Shown: positions 24,743 to 35,532, numbered from the stretch's first letter. The stretch is DNA of 64,000 nucleotides from Methylocystis parvus OBBP (GCF_027571405.1 NZ_CP092968.1:1178001-1242000); one strand, 5' to 3'. Numbers and translations are program-made. Notes: generated by a model not told the origin, from the sequence alone.

Positions 24743-26791
24743 ATGTCCGCCAAAATCGCCGCTCCCGGCCTTTTCGACGCCGAGATCATGAAACGCGCCA
24801 GCATCGACGCCTTCGTGAAACTCGACCCGAGAAAGCTCGCGCGCAATCCGGTCATCTTCGTCACGGAAGTCGTTTCCGCCGTCGTGACGTGCTTTTTCAT
24901 CCGCGATCTCCTCGCCCATAACGGCGCGGCCTTCTTCTCCGGGCAGATCGCAGCCTGGCTGTGGTTCACGGTTCTTTTCGCGAATTTCGCGGAGGCCGTC
25001 GCGGAAGGGCGCGGCAAGGCGCAAGCGGATACGCTGCGGAAGACGCGCTCCGATACACATGCAAAGCGCCTTATCGACCCGACCGGAGCGTCGGGCATGA
25101 AGGGCGTCTATCAAGGCGTTTCGGCGCTCGAACTGAAGGTTGGCGACGTCGTCCTCGTCGAGGCCGGCGATCTCATTCCCGGCGACGGCGAAGTCGTCGA
25201 AGGCTGCGCGTCGGTCAACGAATCCGCCATAACCGGCGAGTCCGCTCCCGTCATACGCGAAGCGGGCGGCGACAGATCGGCGGTGACCGGCGGCACCACG
25301 GTTCTCTCCGACTGGATCAGGGTGAAGATCACCGCCGCGCCGGGCTCCACCTTCATCGACCGGATGATCGCGCTCGTCGAAGGCGCGCAGCGGCAGAAGA
25401 CGCCGAATGAGCTTGCTCTCTCCATTCTCCTCGCGGGCCTGACGATCGTCTTTCTCATCGTCTGCGTGACGCTCTGGCCCTTGGCGCTCTATTCGGGAAC
25501 GACGCTGTCGATCACGGTGCTGATCGCGCTCCTCGTCTGCCTGATCCCGACGACCATTGGCGGCCTGCTCTCGGCGATCGGCATCGCCGGCATGGACCGT
25601 CTGATCCGCTTCAACGTCATCGCCACATCCGGACGCGCCGTGGAAGCCGCGGGCGACGTCGACACGCTGCTGCTCGACAAGACGGGCACCGTCACTTTCG
25701 GCAATCGCATGGCGGACGAATTCACGCCCGTCGGCGGCGTGACGGAACAGGCGCTGGCCGAAGCGGTGCTGCTCGCGTCGCTCGCCGACGAGACGCCGGA
25801 GGGGCGTTCGATCGTTTCGCTCGCGAGACGGACCTATGACGTCGCCGCGCCGGCCTTTGGATCGGAAGTGACGATCGTTCCCTTCTCCGCACATACGCGC
25901 GTCTCGGGCGTCGATCTCCCAGGCCGCTCTTTGCGAAAGGGCGCGGTGGACGCGATCGTCGGCGAAGCGTCGTCCGTCCCTGTCGATTTCGAGCGCGCCG
26001 TCGAACGCATCTCGCGCGCGGGCGGCACGCCGCTCGCCGTCGCCGAGAATGGAAGGCTGCTCGGCGTGATTCATCTCAAGGACATCATCAAGCCGGACAT
26101 CAAGGCGCGCTTCGCCGCGCTTCGCGCCATGGGAATCAAGACGGTCATGGTGACGGGCGACAATCCGGTCACCGCCGCGGCCATCGCGGGCGAAGCAGGC
26201 GTCGACGATTTCATCGCGCAGGCGAAGCCCGAGGACAAGCTCGCTTATATCCGCAAGGAGCAGCAAGGCGGCCGTCTCATCGCCATGTGCGGCGACGGCA
26301 CCAATGACGCGCCGGCGCTCGCCCAGGCCGATGTGGGCGTCGCCATGCAGACCGGCACGCAAGCGGCGCGCGAGGCCGGCAATATGGTCGATCTCGACAG
26401 CGACCCGACGAAGCTCATCGAGATCGTGCGGATCGGCAAGCAATTGCTGATGACGCGCGGCTCCCTGACGACCTTCTCGATCGCGAACGACGTCGCGAAA
26501 TATTTCGCCATCATCCCCGCTCTGTTCGTCGTCGCCTATCCCGAACTCGACGCGCTGAATGTGATGAAGCTCGCATCGCCGCAATCGGCGATCCTGTCCG
26601 CCGTCATCTTCAACGCGCTGATCATCGTCGCGTTGATACCGCTCGCCCTCAAGGGCGTTGAATACCGGCCCGTCGGCGCGGCCGCTCTCTTGCGCCGCAA
26701 CCTGCTGATCTACGGACTCGGCGGCCTCGTCATTCCCTTCATCGGGATCAAGGCCATCGATCTGATCATATCCGCGCTGCATCTCGCCTGA
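24743..26791 (+). CDS. kdpB: KdpB, P-type ATPase subunit
   Basis: A 682-residue P-type ATPase that powers K+ uptake. Visible are the actuator TGES motif ([11 protein letters not shown]), the phosphorylation site DKTGTVT (Asp312), the nucleotide-binding TGDNPVTA and hinge [17 protein letters not shown], and membrane segments before and after. It lies 11 nt after kdpA and 11 nt before kdpC. Confidence 0.97.
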   Translation: MSAKIAAPGLFDAEIMKRASIDAFVKLDPRKLARNPVIFVTEVVSAVVTCFFIRDLLAHNGAAFFSGQIAAWLWFTVLFANFAEAVAEGRGKAQADTLRKTRSDTHAKRLIDPTGASGMKGVYQGVSALELKVGDVVLVEAGDLIPGDGEVVEGCASVNESAITGESAPVIREAGGDRSAVTGGTTVLSDWIRVKITAAPGSTFIDRMIALVEGAQRQKTPNELALSILLAGLTIVFLIVCVTLWPLALYSGTTLSITVLIALLVCLIPTTIGGLLSAIGIAGMDRLIRFNVIATSGRAVEAAGDVDTLLLDKTGTVTFGNRMADEFTPVGGVTEQALAEAVLLASLADETPEGRSIVSLARRTYDVAAPAFGSEVTIVPFSAHTRVSGVDLPGRSLRKGAVDAIVGEASSVPVDFERAVERISRAGGTPLAVAENGRLLGVIHLKDIIKPDIKARFAALRAMGIKTVMVTGDNPVTAAAIAGEAGVDDFIAQAKPEDKLAYIRKEQQGGRLIAMCGDGTNDAPALAQADVGVAMQTGTQAAREAGNMVDLDSDPTKLIEIVRIGKQLLMTRGSLTTFSIANDVAKYFAIIPALFVVAYPELDALNVMKLASPQSAILSAVIFNALIIVALIPLALKGVEYRPVGAAALLRRNLLIYGLGGLVIPFIGIKAIDLIISALHLA

Positions 26792-26802
26792 AGGAGGCGC
26801 AA

Positions 26803-27402
26803 ATGCTGTCTCAATTACGTCCCGCCATCGTCATGATCCTGCTCTTCACCGCCGTCACCGGCCTTCTCTATCCGCTGGCGATCACCGCCATCGCGCAGCT
26901 CGCGCTGACGGCGCAGGCGAATGGCGGCCTCATCGAGCGCGACGGCAAAGTCGTCGGCTCCCCGCTCATCGGCCAGAACTTCGTCAGCGACCGCTATTTC
27001 CACGGGCGCCCTTCCGCCACCGTCGGACCCGATCCGGCGGATGCGGGCAAGACCGTCGATACGCCCTATAACGCCGCCAATTCCGCCGGCTCCAATCTCG
27101 GGCCGACCTCGAAGAAGCTCGTCGACCGCGTAAATGCGGCCATCGAAGCAGAGTTCGCGGCCGGACGCATCGGCATGGTCGCCGCCGACGCGGTGACGGC
27201 TTCGGCCTCGGGTCTCGACCCGGACATCTCGCCGCAATACGCTTTGGCGCAGGTTCCCGCCGTCGCTGCGGCGCGCGGCCTCGCCGAAGACGGCGTCCGC
27301 GCGCTTGTCGAGACGCATATCGACAACCGCATTCTCGGAATCATCGGCGAGCGGCGCGTAAACGTCCTGAAGCTGAACATCGCGCTCGATGCGCTGAAAT
27401 AG
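26803..27402 (+). CDS. kdpC: KdpC subunit of the K+-transporting ATPase
   Basis: A 199-residue protein with one N-terminal membrane span ([20 protein letters not shown]) and a periplasmic domain bearing family motifs ([46 protein letters not shown]). It stabilises KdpA-KdpB coupling. It sits between kdpB and kdpD in the same operon. Confidence 0.96.
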   Translation: MLSQLRPAIVMILLFTAVTGLLYPLAITAIAQLALTAQANGGLIERDGKVVGSPLIGQNFVSDRYFHGRPSATVGPDPADAGKTVDTPYNAANSAGSNLGPTSKKLVDRVNAAIEAEFAAGRIGMVAADAVTASASGLDPDISPQYALAQVPAVAAARGLAEDGVRALVETHIDNRILGIIGERRVNVLKLNIALDALK

Positions 27403-27416
27403 GAGAAGCGTCTCGT

Positions 27417-30098
27417 TTGAGCCTGGAGGAACGCCGCCCCGACCCTGACGCCCTCCTTGCCTTAACCGGCAAGGAGGGACAGGGAAAATTGCGCGTTTTC
27501 CTTGGCGCCGCGCCGGGCGTCGGCAAGACCTATGCGATGCTCGCGCGCGCCCGCGCGGCGAAAGCCGAAGGGCTGGACATCGTCATCGGCCTCGTCGAAA
27601 CTCATGGCCGCAAAGAGACCGAGGCTCTGGCCGAGGGGCTGGAAATCCTGCCGAGGCGGAAGATCGCCTATCGCGGTCGCTCGATCGAGGAATTCGACAT
27701 AGACGCGGCCCTAGAGCGCAAGCCCCGGCTCATCGTCGTCGACGAACTCGCCCACACCAACGCGCCCGACAGCCGGCACCCGAAACGCTGGCAGGACGTC
27801 GAAGAGCTGCTGGACGCGGGCGTCGACGTCTGGACCGCGCTCAACATCCAGCATCTGGAAAGTCTGGCCGACGTCGTCTCGCGCATCACCGGCGTCGCGG
27901 TTCGCGAGACCGTGCCCGATCGCGTCCTGCAGAGCGCCGCCGATGTGATCCTCGTCGACATCACGCCCGACGAGCTGCTTCAGCGGTTGCAGGAGGGCAA
28001 GGTCTATGTCCCCGAGACCGCGCGGCGCGCGACGCAGAATTTCTTCACCCCGCGCAATCTGACGGCGCTGCGCGAATTGGCGCTGCGCCGCACCGCGGAG
28101 CGCGTCGACGATCAGATGGTCGCCTATCTGAGACAAGGCGCCATTGAAGGTCCCTGGGCGACGGCCGAAAGGCTGCTCGTTTGCGTCGGCGACGAGGGGT
28201 CCGAAAGCGCGATCCGCGAAGCCGCCCGTTTGGCGAGCGCCCTCAATGCCTCCTGGATCGCGGCCTATGTCGAGCGCGCAGGTCACGAAACGCAATCCGC
28301 GGAGGCCGTTCGCAAGCTGGACGACGCGCTTCATCTCGCCGAACGCCTTGGCGCGGAGACCGCGCGGCTTTCCGGCGACGATCTCGCGGGAGAAATCCTC
28401 AAATTCGCCCGTCAGGAAAACATTACGCAGATTGTCGTCGGCCGATCCCGCGCGGGCTTTCTCGGAAAGTTTTTCAGACGCTCGCTGCCGGACGAGATCG
28501 CGCGACGCGCCGCCGACATCGCCGTCCTGCTCACCGGCGCCGGCGAGGTCGCGCCGATGCCGCGCGCGTGGAAGCCGCCCAAAACCGCCAATATCTGGTT
28601 CGGTCTCGCCGCCGCGACGGGCGCCGTCGCCGCGACGGCCGGCGTCGGCGTCTTGATCGAGAACTGGCTCAACATCCCCAACATGGCGGTGATTTTTCTG
28701 TTGCCGGTGATGGTCTGCGCCATTTGGCTCGGCCTTTCCTCGGCGATCGCCGCCGCCGTCCTCTCCTTCTTCGCCTGCGATTTCTTCTTCGTCGAGCCGC
28801 GCTATGGATTGACGGTGACGGAGCCGCAGGAGTTTCTGGAACTCGTCGTCTCGCTCGCCGTCGCGACCGTCACAGGGATGCTCGCCAGCCGCATGCGGGA
28901 GCAATCGCACGCCATGCGGCGCAGGGCCGAAACGGCGCAGTCTCTCTTCGATTTTTCGCGAAAGCTTTCCGCCGCGACCAGCGAGGACGATATTTTGTGG
29001 GCGACGACGTCGCAGGTCCAGAAGGCGATGGAATCGCCATGCGTCGTTATCCTGACGCCCGAAGAAGGGGGCTTTGCAATCGCCGCGTCATGGCCGCCGC
29101 TCGATCAGCTCGACGCGGGCGAAGACGGCGCGGCTCGATGGGCGCTGGAAAAGAGCGAAGCTTCTGGCTGGCGAACGGGCACCCTGCCAAATGTGCGCTT
29201 TCAGTTCCGCCCGCTCGCAACCCCGCGAGGCGTCGTCGCGGTCTGCGGGGTGGAGCCGAAGCGGCGCGCCGAGGCTTTTTCGGGACAGGAGGAGCGCATG
29301 TTGACAGCGCTTCTCGAACAGACCGCGATCGCGATCGACAGATCCCGTCTGGTCGGCGACTCCATCAAGGCGGCGGCGCTCGAGGAGAATGAGAGGCTGC
29401 GCACGACCTTGCTGGCCTCGCTCTCGCACGATCTTCGCACGCCGCTCGCCTCCATCACCGCCGCGATCACCAGCCTCAGGCAGCTCGGCGAGAGGCTGCC
29501 GCCGGATGATCGCCGCGATCTCATGGCCTCGATCGAGGAGGAGGCGGGACGCCTGGGGCGCTTCATCGCCAATCTGCTGGACATGTCCCGCATTGAAGCC
29601 GGAGGCCTCGCCCCGCGCCGCGATCTCGTCGACGTCGCGAGCGCGATCCGCGCCGCCGTCGAGCGCATTCGGAAGACTTATCCCGCGCAGAGAACGGCGG
29701 TCAGCGTTGCGCCCGAGCTTCCCCTGATCCGCGGCGACGCCAACCTTCTCGGCCAGGTCCTTTTCAACCTGCTGGACAACGCCCACAAATATGGCGGTCC
29801 GAACGGCGCGATCGTGCATGCGCGCCCGGAGGGCGCGGAGGTTGTCATCACCGTCACCGATGAGGGTCCCGGCGTGAAACCCTCCGATCTCGACCGGATT
29901 TTCGAAAAATTCTATCGCGGCGGACGTCCGGACGGGCGGAAAGCCGGCACCGGACTCGGCCTCTCCATCTGCCGCGGGCTCGTTCAGGCGATGGGCGGCG
30001 AGATCATCGCCCAAAGCCCCGCGATCCGCCGACGCGGAACGAGAATCGTCATGCGTTTTCCAGCGGTCCACGGAACCTCCGGCGGAGCGAAGCCATGA
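27417..30098 (+). CDS. kdpD: KdpD, potassium/turgor sensor kinase
   Basis: An 893-residue sensor kinase. The N-terminal KdpD domain has a Walker A (GAAPGVGKT) and the VDELAHTNAP Walker B segment; a universal-stress-protein-like domain follows. Four clustered membrane spans lie at about 395-500, then a GAF-like region, the phosphoacceptor SHDLRTPLAS (His671) and an ATPase domain with GTGLGLSICRGL. It starts at TTG 27417 with AGGAG upstream, 14 nt after kdpC, and overlaps kdpE as ATGA. Confidence 0.95.
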   Translation: MSLEERRPDPDALLALTGKEGQGKLRVFLGAAPGVGKTYAMLARARAAKAEGLDIVIGLVETHGRKETEALAEGLEILPRRKIAYRGRSIEEFDIDAALERKPRLIVVDELAHTNAPDSRHPKRWQDVEELLDAGVDVWTALNIQHLESLADVVSRITGVAVRETVPDRVLQSAADVILVDITPDELLQRLQEGKVYVPETARRATQNFFTPRNLTALRELALRRTAERVDDQMVAYLRQGAIEGPWATAERLLVCVGDEGSESAIREAARLASALNASWIAAYVERAGHETQSAEAVRKLDDALHLAERLGAETARLSGDDLAGEILKFARQENITQIVVGRSRAGFLGKFFRRSLPDEIARRAADIAVLLTGAGEVAPMPRAWKPPKTANIWFGLAAATGAVAATAGVGVLIENWLNIPNMAVIFLLPVMVCAIWLGLSSAIAAAVLSFFACDFFFVEPRYGLTVTEPQEFLELVVSLAVATVTGMLASRMREQSHAMRRRAETAQSLFDFSRKLSAATSEDDILWATTSQVQKAMESPCVVILTPEEGGFAIAASWPPLDQLDAGEDGAARWALEKSEASGWRTGTLPNVRFQFRPLATPRGVVAVCGVEPKRRAEAFSGQEERMLTALLEQTAIAIDRSRLVGDSIKAAALEENERLRTTLLASLSHDLRTPLASITAAITSLRQLGERLPPDDRRDLMASIEEEAGRLGRFIANLLDMSRIEAGGLAPRRDLVDVASAIRAAVERIRKTYPAQRTAVSVAPELPLIRGDANLLGQVLFNLLDNAHKYGGPNGAIVHARPEGAEVVITVTDEGPGVKPSDLDRIFEKFYRGGRPDGRKAGTGLGLSICRGLVQAMGGEIIAQSPAIRRRGTRIVMRFPAVHGTSGGAKP

Positions 30099-30781
30099 AA
30101 GGCGCCAAGATCCTCATTGTCGACGACGAACCGCAGATCCTGCGCGTGCTGCGCCCGGCGTTGACGGCCTCCGGCTACGACGTCGTCGGCGCGGCGACGG
30201 CGACGGAAGCGCTCGGCGCGCTGCGCGACGGCATGCCGGACCTCGTCATCCTCGACCTTGGCCTTCCCGACATGGACGGGAAGGAGGCGCTGAGGAAAAT
30301 GCGCGTTCTGACGAACAGGCCGATCATCGTGCTGTCGGCGCGCGACCGCGAATCCGAGAAAGTCATGGCGCTCGACCTCGGCGCCGACGATTATATCGAA
30401 AAGCCTTTCGGCATGGACGAATTGCTGGCGCGCATGCGCGCAGCCCTTCGCCATGCGAAATCGGCCGCCGAGCCCGAACGAATCAGAATTGACGGGCTCA
30501 CGATCGATATCGGCAAGCGCCTCGTTCAGAAAAGAGGCGAAACGCTGAAGCTCACGCCGAAGGAATTCGACCTCCTGGTCTTCCTTGCGAGGCGCGCCGG
30601 ACGACCCGTATCGCATCGCGAAATTTTGAAGGCCGTTTGGGGCCCGGCGCACGAAAATGACAGCCAATATCTGCGTGTCTTCGTCGGCCAATTGAGGGGA
30701 AAGATCGAGGACGACCCCGCGAATCCGCGCCTTTTGACGACCGAGCCCGGCGTGGGCTACCGCTGTTGCGACAATGCGTAA
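30095..30781 (+). CDS. kdpE: KdpE, response regulator of the kdp operon
   Basis: A 228-residue OmpR-family regulator: acidic pocket DDE, phosphoacceptor Asp54 (LVILDLGLPDMDG), Lys in DYIEKPFGMDELLAR, and a C-terminal winged helix (LTPKEFDLLVFLARRAG; EPGVGYR). It activates kdpFABC when KdpD signals potassium limitation. The 4-nt overlap with kdpD indicates coupled translation and the operon ends here. Confidence 0.95.
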   Translation: MKGAKILIVDDEPQILRVLRPALTASGYDVVGAATATEALGALRDGMPDLVILDLGLPDMDGKEALRKMRVLTNRPIIVLSARDRESEKVMALDLGADDYIEKPFGMDELLARMRAALRHAKSAAEPERIRIDGLTIDIGKRLVQKRGETLKLTPKEFDLLVFLARRAGRPVSHREILKAVWGPAHENDSQYLRVFVGQLRGKIEDDPANPRLLTTEPGVGYRCCDNA

Positions 30782-31034
30782 GCTCTTCTTTATCGTGCGC
30801 TTTGGGGGAATTTCGCCCCAGCGGCCCATGGTGCGCCGCCGGGGCTTGGCGCCATCGCTCCGATGACGAGGGGGTCAAGCGATGAGCCACAGCTAGACTA
30901 TTTGACTTCGCTCAATTCGGCAATCGAATTTGATCAATATTGGTCGTCGAGGACTGGATCGTCGCAAATCAGATACTTTCACGCGGATGACTTTGCGCTA
31001 TCAGAGAGGGGTTTCGCCCTTTGAGGTTGTGACG

Positions 31035-31568
31035 ATGCTCTCTTGCAATGTCGGCGTTAGGCTTTTCGGGCGCGGTGTCCTCCGCGCGCTTTTCATCCTC
31101 CTGCTCGCCTCCCCTCTCCCCGGCGGCGCGCAAGCTGAAGTCTCGCCGCCCGCCGCCAAATTCGGTGCCTGGGACCTGCAATGCGCCTCGCCGCCCGGCG
31201 CAAAGGGTCCTGTATGCGCCTTGACGCAGACGGTTCGCTCGGAGGAGATGGCCAGCGCCAGCGTCATCGTCGCGTTCAGAAAGTCGCCCGCCATTCCCAA
31301 TGGCGTGCTTCAGATCATGGCGCCGCAGAGCGTTTTTCTCCTCGAGGGCATAAAGGTCAAAATCGACCAGGACGACATCGGCGCCATCCCCTTCTTCAGA
31401 TGCACCCAGATCGGCTGCGCGGCGGAGGCGCCGCTCGGCGAAGACGTCGTCAAGAAGCTCGCCAGCGGACGAAATCTGCTGATCACGATCTACATCAATC
31501 CGGGCGAGGGCCTGCGCAACATCGTGCCCCTCGAAGGCTTTAAGGACGGCTACAAGGCGCTGCAATAG
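31035..31568 (+). CDS. Invasion-associated locus B (IalB) family protein
   Basis: A 177-residue secreted protein with a signal peptide (ALFILLLASPLPGGAQAEV) and the IalB fold signature: FGAWDLQCA near the N-terminus, conserved cysteine pairs (CASPPGAKGPVCAL; FFRCTQIGCAAEA) and VPLEGFKDGYKAL at the end. The ATG at 31035 has GAGG 8 nt upstream; upstream in-frame ATGs lack such a site. IalB-like proteins are widespread in Rhizobiales and function in the periplasm or outer membrane; the name comes from Bartonella and does not imply virulence here. Confidence 0.85.
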   Translation: MLSCNVGVRLFGRGVLRALFILLLASPLPGGAQAEVSPPAAKFGAWDLQCASPPGAKGPVCALTQTVRSEEMASASVIVAFRKSPAIPNGVLQIMAPQSVFLLEGIKVKIDQDDIGAIPFFRCTQIGCAAEAPLGEDVVKKLASGRNLLITIYINPGEGLRNIVPLEGFKDGYKALQ

Positions 31569-31586
31569 CAAAGAGAGCGAAGACCT

Positions 31587-31820
31587 TCAAAGCCCCTGCG
31601 TTTCCCTTTCATAGCGCTTCTTGTCGGCCTCCATCACGCGCGCCAGAGCGCCGCATTTCTCCGGCTCGTCCCGGTTTTGCGCGGAGCATAATTGGTAAGC
31701 CTTCAACGACTGTTCGTAAGACCCGACGGCGTATTCCTGCTCGGCTTCTTTCTTGGCGCTTTGCGCGCTGTTGCAGCCGGTCAGTCCGATCAATCCGACG
31801 ATCGCGATCAAGTGACGCAT
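31587..31820 (-). CDS. Small lipoprotein
   Basis: A 77-residue predicted lipoprotein with a short signal peptide and lipobox IGLTGC (Cys16). The mature part is a helical tetratricopeptide-like segment (AEQEYAVGSYEQSLKAYQLC), with two further cysteines. It ends 18 bp from the convergent IalB gene and follows another lipoprotein gene on the same strand. Family unknown. Confidence 0.65.
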   Translation of the reverse strand: MRHLIAIVGLIGLTGCNSAQSAKKEAEQEYAVGSYEQSLKAYQLCSAQNRDEPEKCGALARVMEADKKRYERETQGL

Positions 31821-31830
31821 GCCTTTCCTC

Positions 31831-32235
31831 TTATCCTCGAGCCGATTTGAGGCGCATTTTCGAGATGACGCCGTTCGCGCCGATGGCGACGCTGACCGGG
31901 CTCATGCAGGCGTAGGGAATATTGACAACGTCTCCTGCGGCGAAAACGCGGCCGACATACCAGTGCTCGAACGTCGCGCATTTGCCGTTGTTGACGGAGA
32001 CGCTTTCGATCTTCACCGCCGGCCCGGCGACGACCCGGCATGCGATCCATCGATAGCCGCTATATGTCGGAAATTCCGGCAGCACGGCCGTCGTTTCGAT
32101 CAGACCGCACTCGAAGGGGGCGTAGGAGGGCGTGAGCGGCGGCGGAACGCAGGCGGCGAGCGGGAGGCCTGCTAAAAGCGCGGCGCAAAGGCGCGCGGCG
32201 CGCGCCGGCGCAAATCCTTGAAGTCGCTTCTCCAT
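31831..32235 (-). CDS. Predicted lipoprotein of unknown function
   Basis: A 134-residue protein with a basic N-terminus, hydrophobic core and lipobox (LAGLPLAACVPPP). The mature domain carries paired cysteines (FECGL, WIACRV, GKCATFEHWY, PYACMSP) and probably forms a small disulfide-stabilised beta domain. It lies 10 bp upstream of the small lipoprotein gene in the same direction, so they may be co-transcribed. No family recognised. Confidence 0.6.
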   Translation of the reverse strand: MEKRLQGFAPARAARLCAALLAGLPLAACVPPPLTPSYAPFECGLIETTAVLPEFPTYSGYRWIACRVVAGPAVKIESVSVNNGKCATFEHWYVGRVFAAGDVVNIPYACMSPVSVAIGANGVISKMRLKSARG

Positions 32236-32420
32236 GCCGCCCCTCCCCTTCTGGCCGGCATACCAACCCCAAATGCCCGCAAACGCAACAAATCTTCATC
32301 AATAGTCAGGCAGTTTCCCACATAGTGTCCGCCCAGCGCGGGCCAGGCTCGATTTGGCGCGCGCGCCGCCCGGACCATGGCGCGGCTTTAGAAATCCCAT
32401 TTCCCGAAAGGACCGACATC

Positions 32421-33485
32421 GTGGCGGCGATCGATCGTAAAGAAATGATTGTCATGGGCGCCTCGGCGGCGCTCATCGGCGTCGCGGGGGCGACGCATTT
32501 CCTGCATGCGGGTCCAATTGTCAGCTTTCTCGCCTGCGCCCTCGCTTTGGCGGGCGTCGCCCACGTCATCGGCGAAGCGACGGATCAGGTCGGCAACCAT
32601 CTCAGCCCCTCCGCGACCGGCCTCGTCCAGTCAGCCGTTGGCAGCCTGCCCGAGCTTTTCGTCTGCATCTTCTCGCTGCAGGCTGGACTCGTGACCGTCG
32701 TGCAGGCCTCGCTGATCGGCTCGATCCTCGCCAATGTTCTTCTCGTGCTCGGCCTCGCTTTCGCGGTCGGCGGCTGGCGCCATGGCGTGCTGCATTTCGA
32801 GAGCCAGACGCCGCGCATGATCGCCTCGCTCCTGCTCCTCGCCGTATCCGCGCTCGTCCTGCCGACGCTCGCCAACGAGCTGCATCTGCCCGCCGCCTCT
32901 CACGAGCAGGATCTCGCCGCCGTTTGCGCCGTGGTGCTGCTTCTCGTCTTCGCCATCATGACGAAGTCGATGCTCTCGCAAGGCCAGCGCGCCGTGCCCG
33001 CCGAAGCCCATGCGCGCGCGCATGCCTGGCCGCTCGCGACCGCGATCACGGTGCTGCTCGTCTGCGCGGGCGGCGCGGTGCTGGTGTCGGACTGGTTCGT
33101 CGAGGCGCTGGAGCCCGCCATCGACACGGCCGGCATCAGCCAGACTTTCGCCGGTCTCGTCGTCGTCGCCATCGCCGGCAACGCCATCGAGAATGTCGTC
33201 GGCATTCGCCTCGCCGCCGCCGGAAAGGCGGACCTCGCCGTGAGCGTCGTGCTCACCAGCGCCCTTCAGGTCGCGGTCGTCATCGTGCCGATCCTGATCC
33301 TCGTCAGCTTCGGCATTGGCGGCTCCGCCTTCACGCTGGTGATCCCCCCGATCCTCGCGGCGGCGCTGTTCCTTTCCGTCATGGTCGTCACGGTCGTGAC
33401 GGTGGACGGACAAGCCGACATGGTGGACGGCGCGGCGCTGATCGGGCTCTATATCGTCATCGCCACCATCTTCTGGTGGGGCTGA
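32421..33485 (+). CDS. Ca2+/H+ (cation) antiporter, CaCA family
   Basis: A 354-residue polytopic membrane protein with about eleven spans and the duplicated alpha-repeat motifs of cation/proton exchangers: GLVQSAVGSLPELFVCIFSL in the first half and GLVVVAIAGNAIENVVGIRL in the second, each with the conserved acidic residue. It should extrude calcium in exchange for protons. The GTG at 32421 is preferred because AAGGA lies 8 nt upstream; the longer frame to 32325 is possible. Confidence 0.85.
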   Translation: MAAIDRKEMIVMGASAALIGVAGATHFLHAGPIVSFLACALALAGVAHVIGEATDQVGNHLSPSATGLVQSAVGSLPELFVCIFSLQAGLVTVVQASLIGSILANVLLVLGLAFAVGGWRHGVLHFESQTPRMIASLLLLAVSALVLPTLANELHLPAASHEQDLAAVCAVVLLLVFAIMTKSMLSQGQRAVPAEAHARAHAWPLATAITVLLVCAGGAVLVSDWFVEALEPAIDTAGISQTFAGLVVVAIAGNAIENVVGIRLAAAGKADLAVSVVLTSALQVAVVIVPILILVSFGIGGSAFTLVIPPILAAALFLSVMVVTVVTVDGQADMVDGAALIGLYIVIATIFWWG

Positions 33486-33525
33486 TCAGGAAGCGGATGG
33501 CCCGACCGTATCGGAGCGGCATGCC

Positions 33526-34179
33526 TTAAAACTCCACCTCGAGCTCCTCGATCTCGTCCTTCTCCAGCTTCGCCGCCTCGATCCATTCCTGCATGGCGGG
33601 CCAGGCGAAGATGCGGTCGCAATAGGCCTGCGAGACCTCGTCAAGCTCAACGCCATAGGTGCGAAAGCGCGTCGCCACCGGCGCATACATGGCGTCGGCG
33701 ATGGAGATGTCGCCGAAGAGCCAGGGTCCCCCGCTCGTTTCGAGGCATTCGCGCCAGATTTGCGTCACGCGGGCGATGTCGCCCTGCGCCTTCGACCACA
33801 CCTTGAAATGCGGGAAATGCGCCTTGAGGTTCATCGGCAGCGCCGAGCGCAGCGAATTGAAGCCTGAATGCAGCTCGCCGCAGATCGAGCGGCAGCGCGC
33901 GCGGCTCAAGCGGTTGGCCGGCATCAGCTTCGCCTCGGGAGCGATCTCGTTCAGGAATTCGCCGATCGCCAAAGTGTCCCAAATCCGGAAACCGTCATAA
34001 GTCAGGCAGGGCACGAGGATCGAAGGGGAGAGCAAAAGGATTTCCTCCCGCGCCGTCGCGTCGTCGGGATCGACGGCCACTTCCTCGAAGGGCAGGCCGG
34101 AGAGCTTCATCATCAGCCAGCCGCGCAGCGACCAGGAGGAGTAGTTTTTGCTGCTGATGGTGAGCGTCGCGACCGGCAT
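33526..34179 (-). CDS. Glutathione S-transferase-like protein
   Basis: A 217-residue cytosolic protein with an N-terminal thioredoxin-like GST domain (ISSKNYSSWSLRGWLMMKLSG; SPSILVPCL; WDTLAIGEFLNE) and an all-helical C-terminal domain. The SSWS motif fits zeta/serine-type GSTs where a Ser activates glutathione. The substrate is unknown. It is convergent with the antiporter gene and divergent from the PHA depolymerase gene. Confidence 0.85.
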   Translation of the reverse strand: MPVATLTISSKNYSSWSLRGWLMMKLSGLPFEEVAVDPDDATAREEILLLSPSILVPCLTYDGFRIWDTLAIGEFLNEIAPEAKLMPANRLSRARCRSICGELHSGFNSLRSALPMNLKAHFPHFKVWSKAQGDIARVTQIWRECLETSGGPWLFGDISIADAMYAPVATRFRTYGVELDEVSQAYCDRIFAWPAMQEWIEAAKLEKDEIEELEVEF

Positions 34180-34294
34180 TTCTCGTCCCCGTTGAACCGT
34201 CTGCGGATCAGCAAGTCATGTGCCACTTTCTTGGGCAGATGGCACGGCCCTTGCTGCGGAGGAAGCCAGCGAAACAAGGGCTCCTCTCCAGCGC

Positions 34295-35509
34295 ATGTAT
34301 GACGCCTATCAGGCCTATGCCGACTTCATCGATCCGGTCCGTACGGCCGCCGCGAGCAATGAGCGCATCCTGAGCCTTTTCGGGACGATGCAATTCGTCT
34401 CGCCGCTTCGGTGCTGGCAAGCCTATCATGAAGTCGTCTCTTTGGCGGGCTTCACCCATAAGCGGCCGGATTACGGCATTGGCGACATTACGACCGAGGC
34501 GGGCGAGACCACGCCCGTCGTCGAGACGCCTGTGACCTCGACGCCCTTCTGCACGCTGCAGCGCTTCTCCCGCGCCGGCGCGAGCGGCGATCCGCGCGTG
34601 CTGCTCGTCGCGCCCATGTCCGGCCATTTCGCCACGCTCCTGCGCGGCACGATCCGCACGCTGCTGCGCGACCACGAAGTCTATGTCACGGACTGGCGCA
34701 ACCCGCGAGACATTCCGCTCGATCAGGGGAGCTTCGCTTTCGAGGACTTCGTCCAGCACATCATCGACTTCCTGAAATTCATGGGACCGCAATCCCATCT
34801 CGTCGCCGTCTGCCAGCCGACCGTCCCGGCGCTCGTGGCCGTCGCGCTGATGGCGCAGGAGCAAGACCCCGACCAGCCCGCGAGCCTCACGCTGATGGCC
34901 GGGCCGATCGACGCCCGCGTCTCGCCCACGAAAGTGAATGAATTCGCGACCTCGAAGCCCATCGAATGGTTTCGCGAAAAAATGATCAGCACCGTCCCGC
35001 GCGGCCTGCCCGGCGCGGGACGGCGCGTCTATCCCGGCTTCGTGCAGCTTGCGGCTTTCATGTCGATGAACATCGACCGGCACCGGAAAGCCTTCGCCGA
35101 TCTCTTCGAGCACAGGGTCAAGGGGGACGACGCCAAGGCCGATCAGATCAGGACCTTCTACGAGGAATATTTCGCGATCATGGATCTCGACGCGGATTTC
35201 TATCTGCACACGATCGAGACGGTCTTCCAGAAATTTGCCCTTCCGGAAGGCAATCTGACTTTCAAGGGTCGAAAGGTCGAACCGCGCGCCATCAAGAAGA
35301 CCTTCCTGCTCACGGTCGAAGGCGAGAAGGACGACATCTGCGCCATCGGCCAGACGCTCGCCGCGCAGGATATTTGCGGCGGGTTACGCCCTTATATGAA
35401 ATCGCACCATATGCAGGCGGGCGTGGGCCATTACGGCGTCTTCAACGGCAAGCGCTGGGACAGTCAGATCTATCCGGTCGTGCGCGAACATATTCGCTGC
35501 AGCATATAG
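34295..35509 (+). CDS. phaZ: Intracellular polyhydroxyalkanoate depolymerase
   Basis: A 404-residue alpha/beta-hydrolase of the intracellular PhaZ type that mobilises stored polyhydroxybutyrate. The probable catalytic triad is visible: Cys in VAVCQPTVPAL, Asp in TVEGEKDDI and His in VGHYGVFNGKRW. Family motifs such as SGHFATLLRGTIRTLL, YVTDWRNPRD and GPIDARVSPT are intact. The start at ATG 34295 gives the usual N-terminus (MYDAYQAYADFIDPVR); a longer frame begins at 34220. PHA storage is common in type II methanotrophs. Confidence 0.9.
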   Translation: MYDAYQAYADFIDPVRTAAASNERILSLFGTMQFVSPLRCWQAYHEVVSLAGFTHKRPDYGIGDITTEAGETTPVVETPVTSTPFCTLQRFSRAGASGDPRVLLVAPMSGHFATLLRGTIRTLLRDHEVYVTDWRNPRDIPLDQGSFAFEDFVQHIIDFLKFMGPQSHLVAVCQPTVPALVAVALMAQEQDPDQPASLTLMAGPIDARVSPTKVNEFATSKPIEWFREKMISTVPRGLPGAGRRVYPGFVQLAAFMSMNIDRHRKAFADLFEHRVKGDDAKADQIRTFYEEYFAIMDLDADFYLHTIETVFQKFALPEGNLTFKGRKVEPRAIKKTFLLTVEGEKDDICAIGQTLAAQDICGGLRPYMKSHHMQAGVGHYGVFNGKRWDSQIYPVVREHIRCSI

Positions 35510-35532
35510 GCGCTTTCCCGGGAGCCTGCGGC